64,000 nt of DNA from Hymenobacter telluris (GTDB taxonomy: Bacteria; Bacteroidota; Bacteroidia; Cytophagales; Hymenobacteraceae), in contig NZ_JAFLQZ010000001.1 in assembly GCF_017313265.1 (NCBI RefSeq), forward strand, positions 434,001-498,000. Direction: 5' to 3'. The notes under the pieces were generated by a model, which saw nothing but the letters and a program-made list of their open reading frames with translations, did no database searches and was not told where the DNA came from. Shown here piece after piece: positions 38,082-46,631 of this stretch. Position 1 is the stretch's first letter, and the number at the start of each line of letters is the position of its first letter. The translations under genes and the position numbers were made by a program.

Positions 38082-40904
38082 ATGCCTAAACGTCTCCTAC
38101 TCGCCCTTCTGGCCTTCCTTCCGCTCCGCCTTCACGCCCAGCAAACGGAAACCCAATTCCTGTCCGGCACCGATAAAGACCACACCAAGAAGTGGAAGTT
38201 CTACTGCACAGCCGGGCGCAACTCCGGCAAGTGGACCACCATTCCGGTGCCCTCGAACTGGGAGCTGCAAGGCTTCGGCAAGTACAACTACGGCCACGAC
38301 AAAGACCCGGACCGCGGCAAGGAGAAGGGCCTCTACAAGTACGAGTTCAAAGTGCCCAAGAACTGGGAAGGCAAGACGGTGAACATCGTGTTCGACGGCT
38401 CGATGTCGGATACTGAGGTGAAGATCAACGGGCAGTCGGCGGGGGCTATGCACCAGGGCTCCTACTACCGCTTCAAGTACGACATCACCAGGCTGCTGAA
38501 GCCCGGCAAAACCAACCTGCTCGAAGCCACCGTAGCCAAGCATTCCGCCAACGAATCCGTCAACGATGCCGAGCGGCGCGGTGACTTCTGGCTGTTCGGC
38601 GGCATCTTCCGGCCGGTGTTTCTGGAGGCGCTGCCCACCACGCACATCAACCGCGTAGCCGTGGACGCCAAAGCCGATGGCAGCTTCAAGGCCGATGTGT
38701 ACACCCAGGGCACCGCCGCCGATGAAGTGGTAGGCCAGCTCTACACCCTCGATGGGCAGAAAGCCGGCTCCGAATTCCGCAGCGCCGTAGCGGCCGGCGG
38801 CGCGGCTACGCGCCTGCAAACCACGCTCAGCCAGGCCAAGCTCTGGACTCCCGAAAGCCCGAATCTGTACCGCGTGGCTTTCACGTTGCGCAAGGGCGGG
38901 CAGCCGGTACATACCGTGGACAAGCGCATTGGTTTCCGGACGGTGGAGCTGCGCGAGCGGGACGGTATCTACGTCAACGGTGCCAAAATCAAGTTCAAAG
39001 GCGTCAACCGGCACTCGTTCTGGCCGACCTCGGGCCGCACCACCAGCAAGGCGCTCAGCATCCTGGACGTGAACCTGATGAAGGACATGAACATGAACGC
39101 CGTGCGCATGTCGCACTACCCGCCCGACGACCATTTCCTGGCCGCCTGCGACTCCCTGGGCCTCATGGTGCTCGACGAAGTGGCTGGCTGGCACGGCAGC
39201 TACGACACGCCCACCGGCACCAAGCTCACCGAGGAAATGGTACGCAAAGACGAAACCCACCCCAGCATTGTGGTGTGGGTGAACGGCAACGAAGGCGGCC
39301 ACAACTTCGACCTCGACCCGGTGCTCGACCGGATGGACCTGCAAAAGCGCCCCGTCATTCACGCCTGGCAGGTGTTCCGCGGCACCGATACCCAGCACTA
39401 CATCAACTACGACTACGGCAACGGCACCCACTTGCAGGGCCACAACGTGGTGTTCCCCACCGAGTTTCTGCACGGCCTCTACGACGGCGGCCACGGCGCC
39501 GGCCTCGAAGACTACTGGGAGCAGATGTGGGCGCACCCCCGCTCGGCGGGCGGTTTCCTCTGGGACTTCTCCGACGCCGGCGTAGTGCGCACCGACAAGG
39601 GCGGCATCCTCGACACCGACGGCAACCACGGCGCCGACGGCATCCTGGGGCCGTACCGCGAGAAGGAGGGCAGCTACTTCACCATCAAGGAAGTGTGGAG
39701 CCCCGTATTCTTCGAGCGCCGCGAAATAACGCCGGCCTTCGATGGCTCGTTCCGGGTGCAGAACCGCTTCCACTACACCAACCTCAACCAGTGTAAGTTC
39801 ACCTGGAAGCTAGCGCAGCTGCCTGGCCCTGGCAGCAAAGCCGCACCCGTTACTAAAACCGGCCCCGTGGCAGCTCCGTCCGTAACACCGAACGGCACCT
39901 ACGGCACCCTCAAGCTCGATCTGCCCACCGACTGGCAGCAGCACGACGTGCTCTACATCACCGCCCAGGACCCCGCCGGCCGCGAAATCTACACCTGGAG
40001 CTGGCCCATTGCCCGCCCCGACGCCGTGGCGAAACAGCTGATCCGAGTGGACGGCCCCAGCGCCGCCCGCCTCACCGAAACCGACTCGCTGTACACCGTA
40101 GCCGCTAACGGTGTGGAGCTGACGTTCGGCCGTAAATCGGGCGTGTTGCGCACCGTGCGCAACGCCAAAGGCGTTATCCCGCTCACCAACGGCCCCGTGC
40201 TGGCCGAGGGCGAAACGGCGTTTGAAGGCCTGACCCAGCGCCAGGACGGCCAGAACGTGGTTATCGAAGCCAAGTTCGCCAAGCAGAGCCGCTACCAGTC
40301 GTTGCAGTGGACGGTGTACCCCTCGGGCTGGGTGCGCATGAGCGCCAAGTACTTCCCCAAAGACTACGATTTCGCGCTGGCCGGCCTGAGCTTCACCTAC
40401 CCCGAAAAAGAGGTAAAAGGCGCCCAGTGGCGCGGCGACGGTCCCTACCGCGTGTGGAAAGACCGGATAAAGGGCACCAACCTCGGCGTCTGGACCAAGG
40501 CCTACAACAACACCAGCACCGGCGAAATGGAAGGCACCCGCGGCCCCGAGTACCCCGAGTTCAAGGGCTACTACTCCAACTTCTACTGGCTCACGCTCCA
40601 AACCACCGGCCAGCCCTTCACGGTAGTCTGCGACCAGGAAGACGTGTACCTGCGCCTGTTCACGCCGCGCTTCTCGGCCACGCCCTACAACACGGCCCCG
40701 GCTTTCCCGAATGGCAGCATCTCCTTCATGCACGGCATCACGCCCATCGGCACCAAGTCGCAGAAAGCCGAGAACATGGGCCCGATGGGCAAAACCAACA
40801 TGTACTATGACTACAGCAAAGACCCCTCGTACGCCAAGGAAATCACCCTCTACTTCGATTTTACCGGCCAGCAAGCTACTCCTGCGGCGGTAGGCAAGCG
40901 GTAG
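38082..40904 (+). CDS. GH2-family beta-galactosidase-like enzyme
   Basis: Secreted GH2 enzyme (940 aa). The signal peptide ends LPLRLHAQ. Domains: jelly roll with PVPSNWELQGFGKYNYGHD and DFWLFGGIFRPVFLEALP, Ig-like domain, TIM barrel with GVNRHSFWPTSGR and MNAVRMSHYPPDDHFLAACDSLG, then a C-terminal beta-sandwich. The acid/base Glu is in WVNGNEGGH (about 403) and the nucleophile in FPTEFLHG (about 459). ATG 38082 is preferred; the frame extends 20 codons upstream into the repeat. Its last 160 bases occur again at 42191-42352. It probably acts on a galactose, galacturonic acid or arabinopyranose residue; the substrate is undetermined. Confidence 0.92.
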   Translation: MPKRLLLALLAFLPLRLHAQQTETQFLSGTDKDHTKKWKFYCTAGRNSGKWTTIPVPSNWELQGFGKYNYGHDKDPDRGKEKGLYKYEFKVPKNWEGKTVNIVFDGSMSDTEVKINGQSAGAMHQGSYYRFKYDITRLLKPGKTNLLEATVAKHSANESVNDAERRGDFWLFGGIFRPVFLEALPTTHINRVAVDAKADGSFKADVYTQGTAADEVVGQLYTLDGQKAGSEFRSAVAAGGAATRLQTTLSQAKLWTPESPNLYRVAFTLRKGGQPVHTVDKRIGFRTVELRERDGIYVNGAKIKFKGVNRHSFWPTSGRTTSKALSILDVNLMKDMNMNAVRMSHYPPDDHFLAACDSLGLMVLDEVAGWHGSYDTPTGTKLTEEMVRKDETHPSIVVWVNGNEGGHNFDLDPVLDRMDLQKRPVIHAWQVFRGTDTQHYINYDYGNGTHLQGHNVVFPTEFLHGLYDGGHGAGLEDYWEQMWAHPRSAGGFLWDFSDAGVVRTDKGGILDTDGNHGADGILGPYREKEGSYFTIKEVWSPVFFERREITPAFDGSFRVQNRFHYTNLNQCKFTWKLAQLPGPGSKAAPVTKTGPVAAPSVTPNGTYGTLKLDLPTDWQQHDVLYITAQDPAGREIYTWSWPIARPDAVAKQLIRVDGPSAARLTETDSLYTVAANGVELTFGRKSGVLRTVRNAKGVIPLTNGPVLAEGETAFEGLTQRQDGQNVVIEAKFAKQSRYQSLQWTVYPSGWVRMSAKYFPKDYDFALAGLSFTYPEKEVKGAQWRGDGPYRVWKDRIKGTNLGVWTKAYNNTSTGEMEGTRGPEYPEFKGYYSNFYWLTLQTTGQPFTVVCDQEDVYLRLFTPRFSATPYNTAPAFPNGSISFMHGITPIGTKSQKAENMGPMGKTNMYYDYSKDPSYAKEITLYFDFTGQQATPAAVGKR

Positions 40905-40925
40905 GAGAGAAGCGTTAGAAGGCAG

Positions 40926-40962
40926 CAGCGGGTAGTAAGCCAATGAGGTTTGCTACCCGCTG
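40926..40962 (+). terminator. Rho-independent terminator-like hairpin after the GH2 gene
   Basis: CAGCGGGTAG and CTACCCGCTG form a 10-base-pair GC-rich stem with further partial pairing, followed by TTTGTGTG. It begins 22 bases after the GH2 stop codon and precedes the accessory genes. Confidence 0.65.
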
Positions 40963-41024
40963 TTTGTGTGCTGAGGGTAGAAGCTCGTTATTGGGACACA
41001 GTTATAAATTTCAAAACTATCAAG

Positions 41025-41378
41025 ATGGCCAAAAAGCAAGAAGACCTTAAAAACGAATCGGTTAGAAGCTATTCTTTCCTAAAAGAGATGTACGAAGACT
41101 CGTATTTCCCCAGTAATCTGGTAGACAAGGGCAAAGCCATCTTGGTAGACTTGTGCTTCAAAATCGAACAGGAACAGCCTGAATCGTTAGATGAATTGTA
41201 CGAACTGACGCACGCCGCCACCGACAAGTTCAACGACTTGCAGGAAGAATTTCTTGATGGTGAAAGTGAGATAGAAACGGGTGCTAGGGAATGTATCGCA
41301 GCAGATTTTGATTTTATCGCAAAGTCTTATGACTTCGAAGCTGATGGGGAGGAGTTGATAGCAACCAGAGAGTGGTAA
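41025..41378 (+). CDS. DUF5713 family protein
   Basis: A 117-aa soluble, acidic protein that I recognise as DUF5713: FLKEMYEDSYFPSNLVDKGKAIL, DELYELTHAATDKFNDLQEEF, ECIAADFDFIAKSYDFEADGEELI. Its function is unknown. It is a cytoplasmic protein with no link to pectin metabolism and lower GC than the surrounding enzymes. It is the first gene of the accessory island after the GH2 terminator. ATG 41025 is chosen; 25 upstream codons in the same frame overlap the terminator. Confidence 0.8.
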   Translation: MAKKQEDLKNESVRSYSFLKEMYEDSYFPSNLVDKGKAILVDLCFKIEQEQPESLDELYELTHAATDKFNDLQEEFLDGESEIETGARECIAADFDFIAKSYDFEADGEELIATREW

Positions 41379-41427
41379 GAGGACATTCTTGACTAACAAC
41401 AACTAGATGCCGCGGTAGGGGAACCAC

Positions 41428-41464
41428 CTTTACACATGCTAACGTACTGATAGCATGTGTAAAG
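41428..41464. terminator. Perfect 14-base-pair hairpin between accessory genes
   Basis: CTTTACACATGCTA and TAGCATGTGTAAAG form a perfect stem with a 9-base loop, and weaker outer pairing (GGGG/CCCC) extends it. It may terminate the DUF5713 transcript or act on the following module. Confidence 0.45.
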
Positions 41465-41516
41465 TAATTGGTGAGCCCCGCTGTTATCTTTCCAACTATT
41501 GAAAGCAAATAATATC

Positions 41517-41690
41517 ATGGCAAAGCTGACACGATTCACAAGCTTCGAAGCGCTGAAGTCGGATGCTGAGGAAGCTAAAGCAACCCCAGCGGCGCGCGAC
41601 AAAGCACACGCGGAATTCGAGGAGTTTGTAAAGATTCTGCAACGTGAACTAGCCGCCAAAAAGAAGGTGCAATCTGCTGATGAACGATAA
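41517..41690 (+). CDS. Small antitoxin-like protein preceding a nucleotidyltransferase
   Basis: A 57-aa charged, helical protein (MAKLTRFTSFEALKSDAEEA...). I do not recognise a family. It overlaps the next gene by 11 bases, and this small-gene/nucleotidyltransferase arrangement is typical of toxin-antitoxin or abortive-infection modules. An antitoxin role is inferred only from size and overlap. Confidence 0.55.
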   Translation: MAKLTRFTSFEALKSDAEEAKATPAARDKAHAEFEEFVKILQRELAAKKKVQSADER

Positions 41691-42186
41691 TCTGGTGGGT
41701 AGCATCCTCGCTGTCTGTTGCATTCTCAACGAGCACGGTGTTGAATACCTCGTTGTTGGAGGTACTGCGGTTGCTTTGCACGGCTACTACAGACAGTCAA
41801 TGAATGCAGCTGGCGCAATTGCGGATAAGCCCGATTTAGATATATGGTATAACCCGACCTATACTAACTACTTCAAACTACTACAGGCATTAGAAGAGTT
41901 GGGGCAAGATGTCACGAAGTTCAAAGAAGAGCAGGCCCCAAATCCTAGAAAATCCTTCTTCAGATACGAATTCGAGCAATTCACGCTTGATCTTCTGCCG
42001 GAGTTGAAAGCACCACTGAAGTTTGGTGCATCTTTTAGAAGCCGCGAAACTATTGCTTTGAGCGAAGTGGATATTCCGTTCATCAGCTTCGATGATTTGC
42101 TCGTTGATAAAGCAGCAAACGCTAGGCCGAAGGACGTAGTAGATATCAGCCAATTGAAGGCTAGGCGGACACCTGACGAAACTTAA
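41680..42186 (+). CDS. Nucleotidyltransferase-fold protein (AbiEii/MNT-like)
   Basis: A 168-aa protein with the signature GVEYLVVGGTAVALHGYYRQS (residues about 20-40) of minimal nucleotidyltransferases, and an acidic pair in KPDLDIWYN that would bind metal. Later blocks (FDDLLVDKAANARPKDVVDISQL) match the same family. Such proteins act as toxins that modify RNA or proteins, or as AMP transferases. It is translationally coupled to the 57-aa gene upstream. Its stop codon is immediately followed, in the same frame, by the duplicated piece of the GH2 gene. Confidence 0.75.
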   Translation: MNDNLVGSILAVCCILNEHGVEYLVVGGTAVALHGYYRQSMNAAGAIADKPDLDIWYNPTYTNYFKLLQALEELGQDVTKFKEEQAPNPRKSFFRYEFEQFTLDLLPELKAPLKFGASFRSRETIALSEVDIPFISFDDLLVDKAANARPKDVVDISQLKARRTPDET

Positions 42187-42189
42187 GAA

Positions 42190-42390
42190 TACGGCATCAC
42201 GCCCATCGGCACCAAGTCGCAGAAAGCCGAGAACATGGGCCCGATGGGCAAAACCAACATGTACTACGACTACAGCAAAGACCCCTCGTACGCCAAGGAA
42301 ATCACCCTCTACTTCGATTTCACTGGTAAGCAGATAACTCCTGCAGCGGTAGGAGAAAAGCTTATTACTGTGAATAGATTGATGGTATAG
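42190..42390 (+). pseudogene. Orphan 3' fragment of the neighbouring GH2 gene
   Basis: This fragment encodes the last 50 or so residues of the GH2 protein at 38082-40904 (GITPIGTKSQKAENMGPMG...) and then diverges to a stop at 42388. Over the first 128 bases it differs from the parent by one base; further synonymous and other changes gather near the end. It has no start of its own. The copies are in direct orientation 1459 bases apart and enclose the DUF5713 and toxin-like genes. Confidence 0.85.
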
Positions 42391-42457
42391 ATTAACTGTA
42401 GGTCAATGCGATAAGCTGGCATTTCGTAGTGCTTACTATCAGATTATAAACTGTAAC

Positions 42458-43393
42458 ATGACTTTTTTTGACAAGTTTTTTGATGGTAGGATTGAGCTTT
42501 ACAATCAATACAAGGCCTTCGATGCCAAACATCAGCTAAGAGTTTTGAGTCAACTTTCTCAAGAAGACAACCAAAGCCAATTTCTTTCGAAGATTTCTGA
42601 AATCAATTTTGGACTCTTTTTCGATAATTTGAATAGCCAAATAAGTTACGAGAAAATATACGATAATTATACGCCAGATTGGGCAATAGAGCTTAACGGT
42701 CAAAGTATTATTGCAGAAGTGTTGAGACTTAATCCTTCCGTAGCGGAACAAAGATTTCTTGACTTCTGTGATGAATTTGAAAGTAAAATAAGAGCTATAG
42801 AAATCGGATGCTGTTTAAACTTTAAATACGATAAGAATTTACTTGATATAGATAATATTGATATTGATGCTTGTAAAGTTTTAATTGAAAATTGGTTAAG
42901 AGATAATCCGGTTGAAAATAGAGTGCTCGTTCTATTTGGTAGCATAAAAATCGTATTGGTTTATCTTAAAGAGGACCTCTGTCATGCTTGTCTAATCATG
43001 GAGGGAGGAGCTATAAAATTTGATTATCGAAGACTGAGTTCGGAAAAAAGCGCTTTAGTAAATAAGGCTAAGAAATACACCTCTATTATCGAAAAGTATG
43101 GCTTGCCTTACATAGTTTGTATTTGTATAGATACTCATGCATGGTTCAGAAAAGACGACCTATATCAAGCTCTGTACGGGCTTTCGACTGAGCATGTGGG
43201 GCCAATTAAAAGCTTTTCTCATCTAATTGAAAATGCTCTATACTATTCTTCAGAGCAAGTAATGACAAGAGTTAGTGGTGTGCTTTTACGCCAAAATGAT
43301 GAATATACTTACTACCATAATTACTCATTTGATAACAAGCTAAATATCTATAATAAGACAGAGCTACTTAAGTGGCAGCATCCTTACGAGTAA
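42458..43393 (+). CDS. AT-rich gene of unknown function, possibly nuclease-fold
   Basis: A 311-aa protein with no signal peptide and strikingly low GC and AT-rich codons compared with every neighbour, which suggests recent transfer. I recognise no family. The segment YTPDWAIELNGQSIIAEVLRL (about 65-85) resembles the PD-(D/E)xK core of restriction-like nucleases, but the usual lysine after the glutamate is not evident. Another feature is WFRKDDLYQALYGLS near the C-terminus, reminiscent of host-defence proteins. It lies between the GH2 fragment and the GH78 gene. Any defence role is speculation. Confidence 0.65.
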   Translation: MTFFDKFFDGRIELYNQYKAFDAKHQLRVLSQLSQEDNQSQFLSKISEINFGLFFDNLNSQISYEKIYDNYTPDWAIELNGQSIIAEVLRLNPSVAEQRFLDFCDEFESKIRAIEIGCCLNFKYDKNLLDIDNIDIDACKVLIENWLRDNPVENRVLVLFGSIKIVLVYLKEDLCHACLIMEGGAIKFDYRRLSSEKSALVNKAKKYTSIIEKYGLPYIVCICIDTHAWFRKDDLYQALYGLSTEHVGPIKSFSHLIENALYYSSEQVMTRVSGVLLRQNDEYTYYHNYSFDNKLNIYNKTELLKWQHPYE

Positions 43394-43671
43394 AGGATTA
43401 TATTTTTAATATCGAATATATTTCCAGTTGGTTGCTCAAAGTGTGACGCTTGTCAACTTGAGCGGAGGGCAGAAGGAGCAAATTCTATTTAAACTCCCCA
43501 CCATGCCCAAATCCTAAAGCATCTTGCTAAGATCGTAGAATGAACTGGCCGAAAAATTGGTGAACTATGGGACGCCAAAAGTACTCTGCACAACCCCGCG
43601 TCCCACGCCTGCCAATCGGTAGGCATTCCTGCTCCTGAAAACGGCGGGAACCGGGGGTGAGGCCCTGCCCC
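43394..43671. other. Gap with a family A remnant
   Basis: About 278 bases after the AT-rich gene. No gene is seen. The last part (43645-43663, ACCGGGGGTGAGGCC) is a truncated right arm of a family A repeat. The left arm is missing, consistent with deletion or insertion at this edge of the island. Confidence 0.5.
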
Positions 43672-46434
43672 ATGAACGCAAACCGCCTGCTCGCCTTTCT
43701 TTGTACGATCTTGCTACTCACGGCCTTCCGGGAACCCCGGCCCGCCGCCGTGCAACTTCAGCGCCTGCGTTGTGAGCTGCTCACCAACCCCGAAGGCATC
43801 GACGTAACTGCGCCGCGGCTGAGCTGGGAGGTTGGCAGCCCGGAGCGCAACCTGGAACAAACCGCCTACCAGGTGCTGGTGGCCTCCACGCCGGAGAAGC
43901 TGGCCGCCGACGAAGGCGACCTGTGGAACTCGGGCAAGGTGAATTCGGGGCAGTCGGTGCACGTGGCGTATGCGGGCACGCCGCTGCGGAGCCGGGCGCA
44001 GTGCTATTGGAAAGTACGCACCTGGACCAACCAGGGCGAAACCGCCTGGAGCACGCCGGCCCGCTGGAGCGTGGGCTTGCTGAACTACCTCGACTGGAAA
44101 GGCCGCTGGATTGGCTTCGACCGGGCCTTTGCCTGGGACGATGAGACCACCCACGCCCGGCTGTCGGCGCGCTACTTCCGCAAGGAGTTCAAAACCGAAA
44201 AGCCCATCAAGCAAGCCACGGCCTACATCATCGGGCTGGGGCTGTACGAGCTGTACGTGAACGGGCAGCGGGTAGGGGAGCAGGTACTGGCACCCGGCCC
44301 CACCGACTATACCAAGGGCGTGAAGTACAACACCTACGACGTGACGCCGCTCCTCAAGCAGGGCCCCAACGCGCTGGGCACCGTGCTCGGCAACGGCCGG
44401 TTCTACGCCATGCGCCAGAACTACAAGCCCTACAAAATCAAGACCTTCGGCTACCCCAAGCTGCTCATGCAACTGGAATTAACCTACGCCGACGGCACCC
44501 GCGACGTCATCAAAACCGACGAAACCTGGCAGGGCACCGCCGACGGCCCCATCCGCACCAACAACGAGTACGACGGCGAGGAATACGACGCCACCAAGGA
44601 AATGCCCGGTTGGAGCACCGCCGGCTTCGACGCCAAAAAGTGGTTGAAAGCCGAGATGGTGCAGGAGCCCGGCGGCACGTTTGAGGCGCAGATGAACGAA
44701 AACATGAAGGTGATGGAAACCATCAAGCCGGTTTCCATCAAGCCCCTGGCCGGCGGCAAGTACATCCTGGACATGGGCCAGAACATGGTGGGCTGGCTGC
44801 GGCTGCGCACCAGCGGCCCGAAAGGCCAGAAGGTGACCTTGCGCTTCGCCGAAACCTTGCAGAAAAGCGGCGAGCTGTACGTGGCCAACCTGCGCGACGC
44901 CCGCGTAACCGATGTGTACACGCTCAAAGGCGGTGGGCGCGAAACCTGGGAGCCAACCTTCGTTTTCCACGGCTTCCGCTACGTGGAAATCAGTGGCTGG
45001 CCCGGCAGCGCGCCCACCGTCGCCGATTTTGATGGCCGCATCGTGTACGACGACATTGCCACCACCGGCGAATTCACCACCTCCGACGCCACCATCAACC
45101 AGGTGTACAAAAACGCCTACTGGGGCATCCGCGGCAACTACAAAGGCATGCCCATCGACTGCCCGCAGCGCAACGAGCGGCAGCCCTGGCTCGGGGATAG
45201 GACCACCGGGGCCTACGGCGAAAGTTTCGTGTTCGACAATTCGCGCCTCTACGCCAAGTGGCTCCGCGACATCGAGCAGGCCCAAAAAGTGGACGGCAGC
45301 ATCCCCGACGTGGCTCCCGCGTTCTGGCGCTACTACGGCGACAACGTGACCTGGCCCGGCACTTACCTCACCATTGCCGACATGCTCTACCGGCAGTACG
45401 GCGACGCCGCCCCGCTCACCCGCCACTACGACTCCATGAAGCGCTGGCTGACCTACATGCGCCAGAACTACTCGGAAAACGGCCTTGTCACGAAAGACAA
45501 GTACGGCGACTGGTGCGTACCACCCGAGTCGAAAGAACTGATTCACTCCAAAGACCCCGCCCGCAATACCGACGGCGCCCTCATTGCCAGCAGCACCTAC
45601 TACCACCTGCTGGGCTTGATGCAGGGCTTTGCCAAGGTGCTCGATAAGCCGCAGGATGCGCAGGAGTTTGCTGCGCTGGCTGCCGAGATGAAAACCGCCT
45701 TCAACCAGAAATTCCTGAACAAGGAAACCTGCCAGTACAGCAATGGCACCGTCACGGCCAACCTGCTGCCGCTGGCCTACGGCATGGTGCCCGAGGAAGA
45801 CCAGGGCAAGGTGTTCCAGAACATTGCCGACAAGATTCTGGTGGAAAACAAGGGCCACATCAGCACCGGCGTCATCGGGACGCAATGGCTGATGCGCGGC
45901 CTCACCGAGCACGGCCGCCCCGATATTGCTCTGCGCCTAGCCACCAACCGCGACTACCCAAGCTGGGGCTACATGGCCGCCAACGGTGCTACCACTATCT
46001 GGGAGCTGTGGAACGGCAACACCGCCGACCCCGCCATGAACTCCCAAAACCACGTGATGCTGCTCGGCGACCTGCTGGTGTGGTACTACGAAAACCTGGC
46101 CGGCATCAAGTCCGCCCCCGACGCCCCCGGCTTCCAGCGCCTGGAAATGAAGCCCACGCCCACCCCCGGCCTCACCTCGGTGCAGGCGTCGTACCGCTCG
46201 GTGCGCGGCCTGGTAAAAAGCAGCTGGAAACAGGAGCCCAAGCGCTTCACCTGGAACCTCACCGTGCCCGGCAACACCAAGGCCCTCGTCTACATCCCCG
46301 CCAAAAATGCGAAAGACGTGCAGGAAAGCGGCAAGAAAGCCAGCAGCGCCACCGGCGTGAATTTCGTGCGCCAGGAAGGCGACCGAGCCGTGTTCGAGGT
46401 CGGCTCCGGGGACTATGCTTTTGAAGTGAAATAG
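43672..46434 (+). CDS. Alpha-L-rhamnosidase, GH78
   Basis: A secreted GH78 enzyme of about 920 aa that releases terminal alpha-L-rhamnose from rhamnogalacturonan. The order is N-terminal Ig-like domain (LRCELLTNPEGIDVTAPRLSWEV), beta-sandwich domains (YIIGLGLYELYVNGQRVGEQVL), (alpha/alpha)6 barrel and C-terminal beta-sandwich. The acid Asp/Glu block is DCPQRNERQPWLGD (about 498) and the base is in TTIWELWNGNTAD (about 776). ATG 43672 starts the signal peptide; a repeat-derived GTG at 43657 is also in frame, five codons earlier. Confidence 0.94.
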   Translation: MNANRLLAFLCTILLLTAFREPRPAAVQLQRLRCELLTNPEGIDVTAPRLSWEVGSPERNLEQTAYQVLVASTPEKLAADEGDLWNSGKVNSGQSVHVAYAGTPLRSRAQCYWKVRTWTNQGETAWSTPARWSVGLLNYLDWKGRWIGFDRAFAWDDETTHARLSARYFRKEFKTEKPIKQATAYIIGLGLYELYVNGQRVGEQVLAPGPTDYTKGVKYNTYDVTPLLKQGPNALGTVLGNGRFYAMRQNYKPYKIKTFGYPKLLMQLELTYADGTRDVIKTDETWQGTADGPIRTNNEYDGEEYDATKEMPGWSTAGFDAKKWLKAEMVQEPGGTFEAQMNENMKVMETIKPVSIKPLAGGKYILDMGQNMVGWLRLRTSGPKGQKVTLRFAETLQKSGELYVANLRDARVTDVYTLKGGGRETWEPTFVFHGFRYVEISGWPGSAPTVADFDGRIVYDDIATTGEFTTSDATINQVYKNAYWGIRGNYKGMPIDCPQRNERQPWLGDRTTGAYGESFVFDNSRLYAKWLRDIEQAQKVDGSIPDVAPAFWRYYGDNVTWPGTYLTIADMLYRQYGDAAPLTRHYDSMKRWLTYMRQNYSENGLVTKDKYGDWCVPPESKELIHSKDPARNTDGALIASSTYYHLLGLMQGFAKVLDKPQDAQEFAALAAEMKTAFNQKFLNKETCQYSNGTVTANLLPLAYGMVPEEDQGKVFQNIADKILVENKGHISTGVIGTQWLMRGLTEHGRPDIALRLATNRDYPSWGYMAANGATTIWELWNGNTADPAMNSQNHVMLLGDLLVWYYENLAGIKSAPDAPGFQRLEMKPTPTPGLTSVQASYRSVRGLVKSSWKQEPKRFTWNLTVPGNTKALVYIPAKNAKDVQESGKKASSATGVNFVRQEGDRAVFEVGSGDYAFEVK

Positions 46435-46450
46435 AAACTGAATCAAAAAG

Positions 46451-46495
46451 TACGTCATGCTGAGCGCAGCCGAAGCATCTCGCGTGCTGACGTCA
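46451..46495. repeat. Family B half element
   Basis: A single arm, ACGTCATGCTGAGCGCAGCCGAAGCATCTCGCGTGCTGA. Its partner is missing and a family C copy begins 15 bases later, possibly inserted into the family B element. Confidence 0.7.
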
Positions 46496-46510
46496 GACTA
46501 CTAGAACGAT

Positions 46511-46609
46511 GTAGAGACGCGACACTTCGCGTCTCAGCGTCCGCGCCGCTCGAACTATATGCAGTAAACAACATCAGCAACGACGAGACGCGAAGTGTCG
46601 CGTCTCTAC
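46511..46609. repeat. Family C inverted-repeat element, copy 3
   Basis: The arms GTAGAGACGCGACACTTCGCGTCTC (46511-46535) and the inverse (46585-46609) face each other across a spacer of about 49 bases. It lies between the GH78 gene and the sialidase-like gene. Confidence 0.85.
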
Positions 46610-46631
46610 AGCAGAGAACCACCTCAAGCAT

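Noticed and set aside
41428..41464. The hairpin before the toxin-like pair as a RNA antitoxin repeat array
   Set aside because: Only a single hairpin is present with no tandem repeats, so a type III RNA antitoxin cannot be supported.
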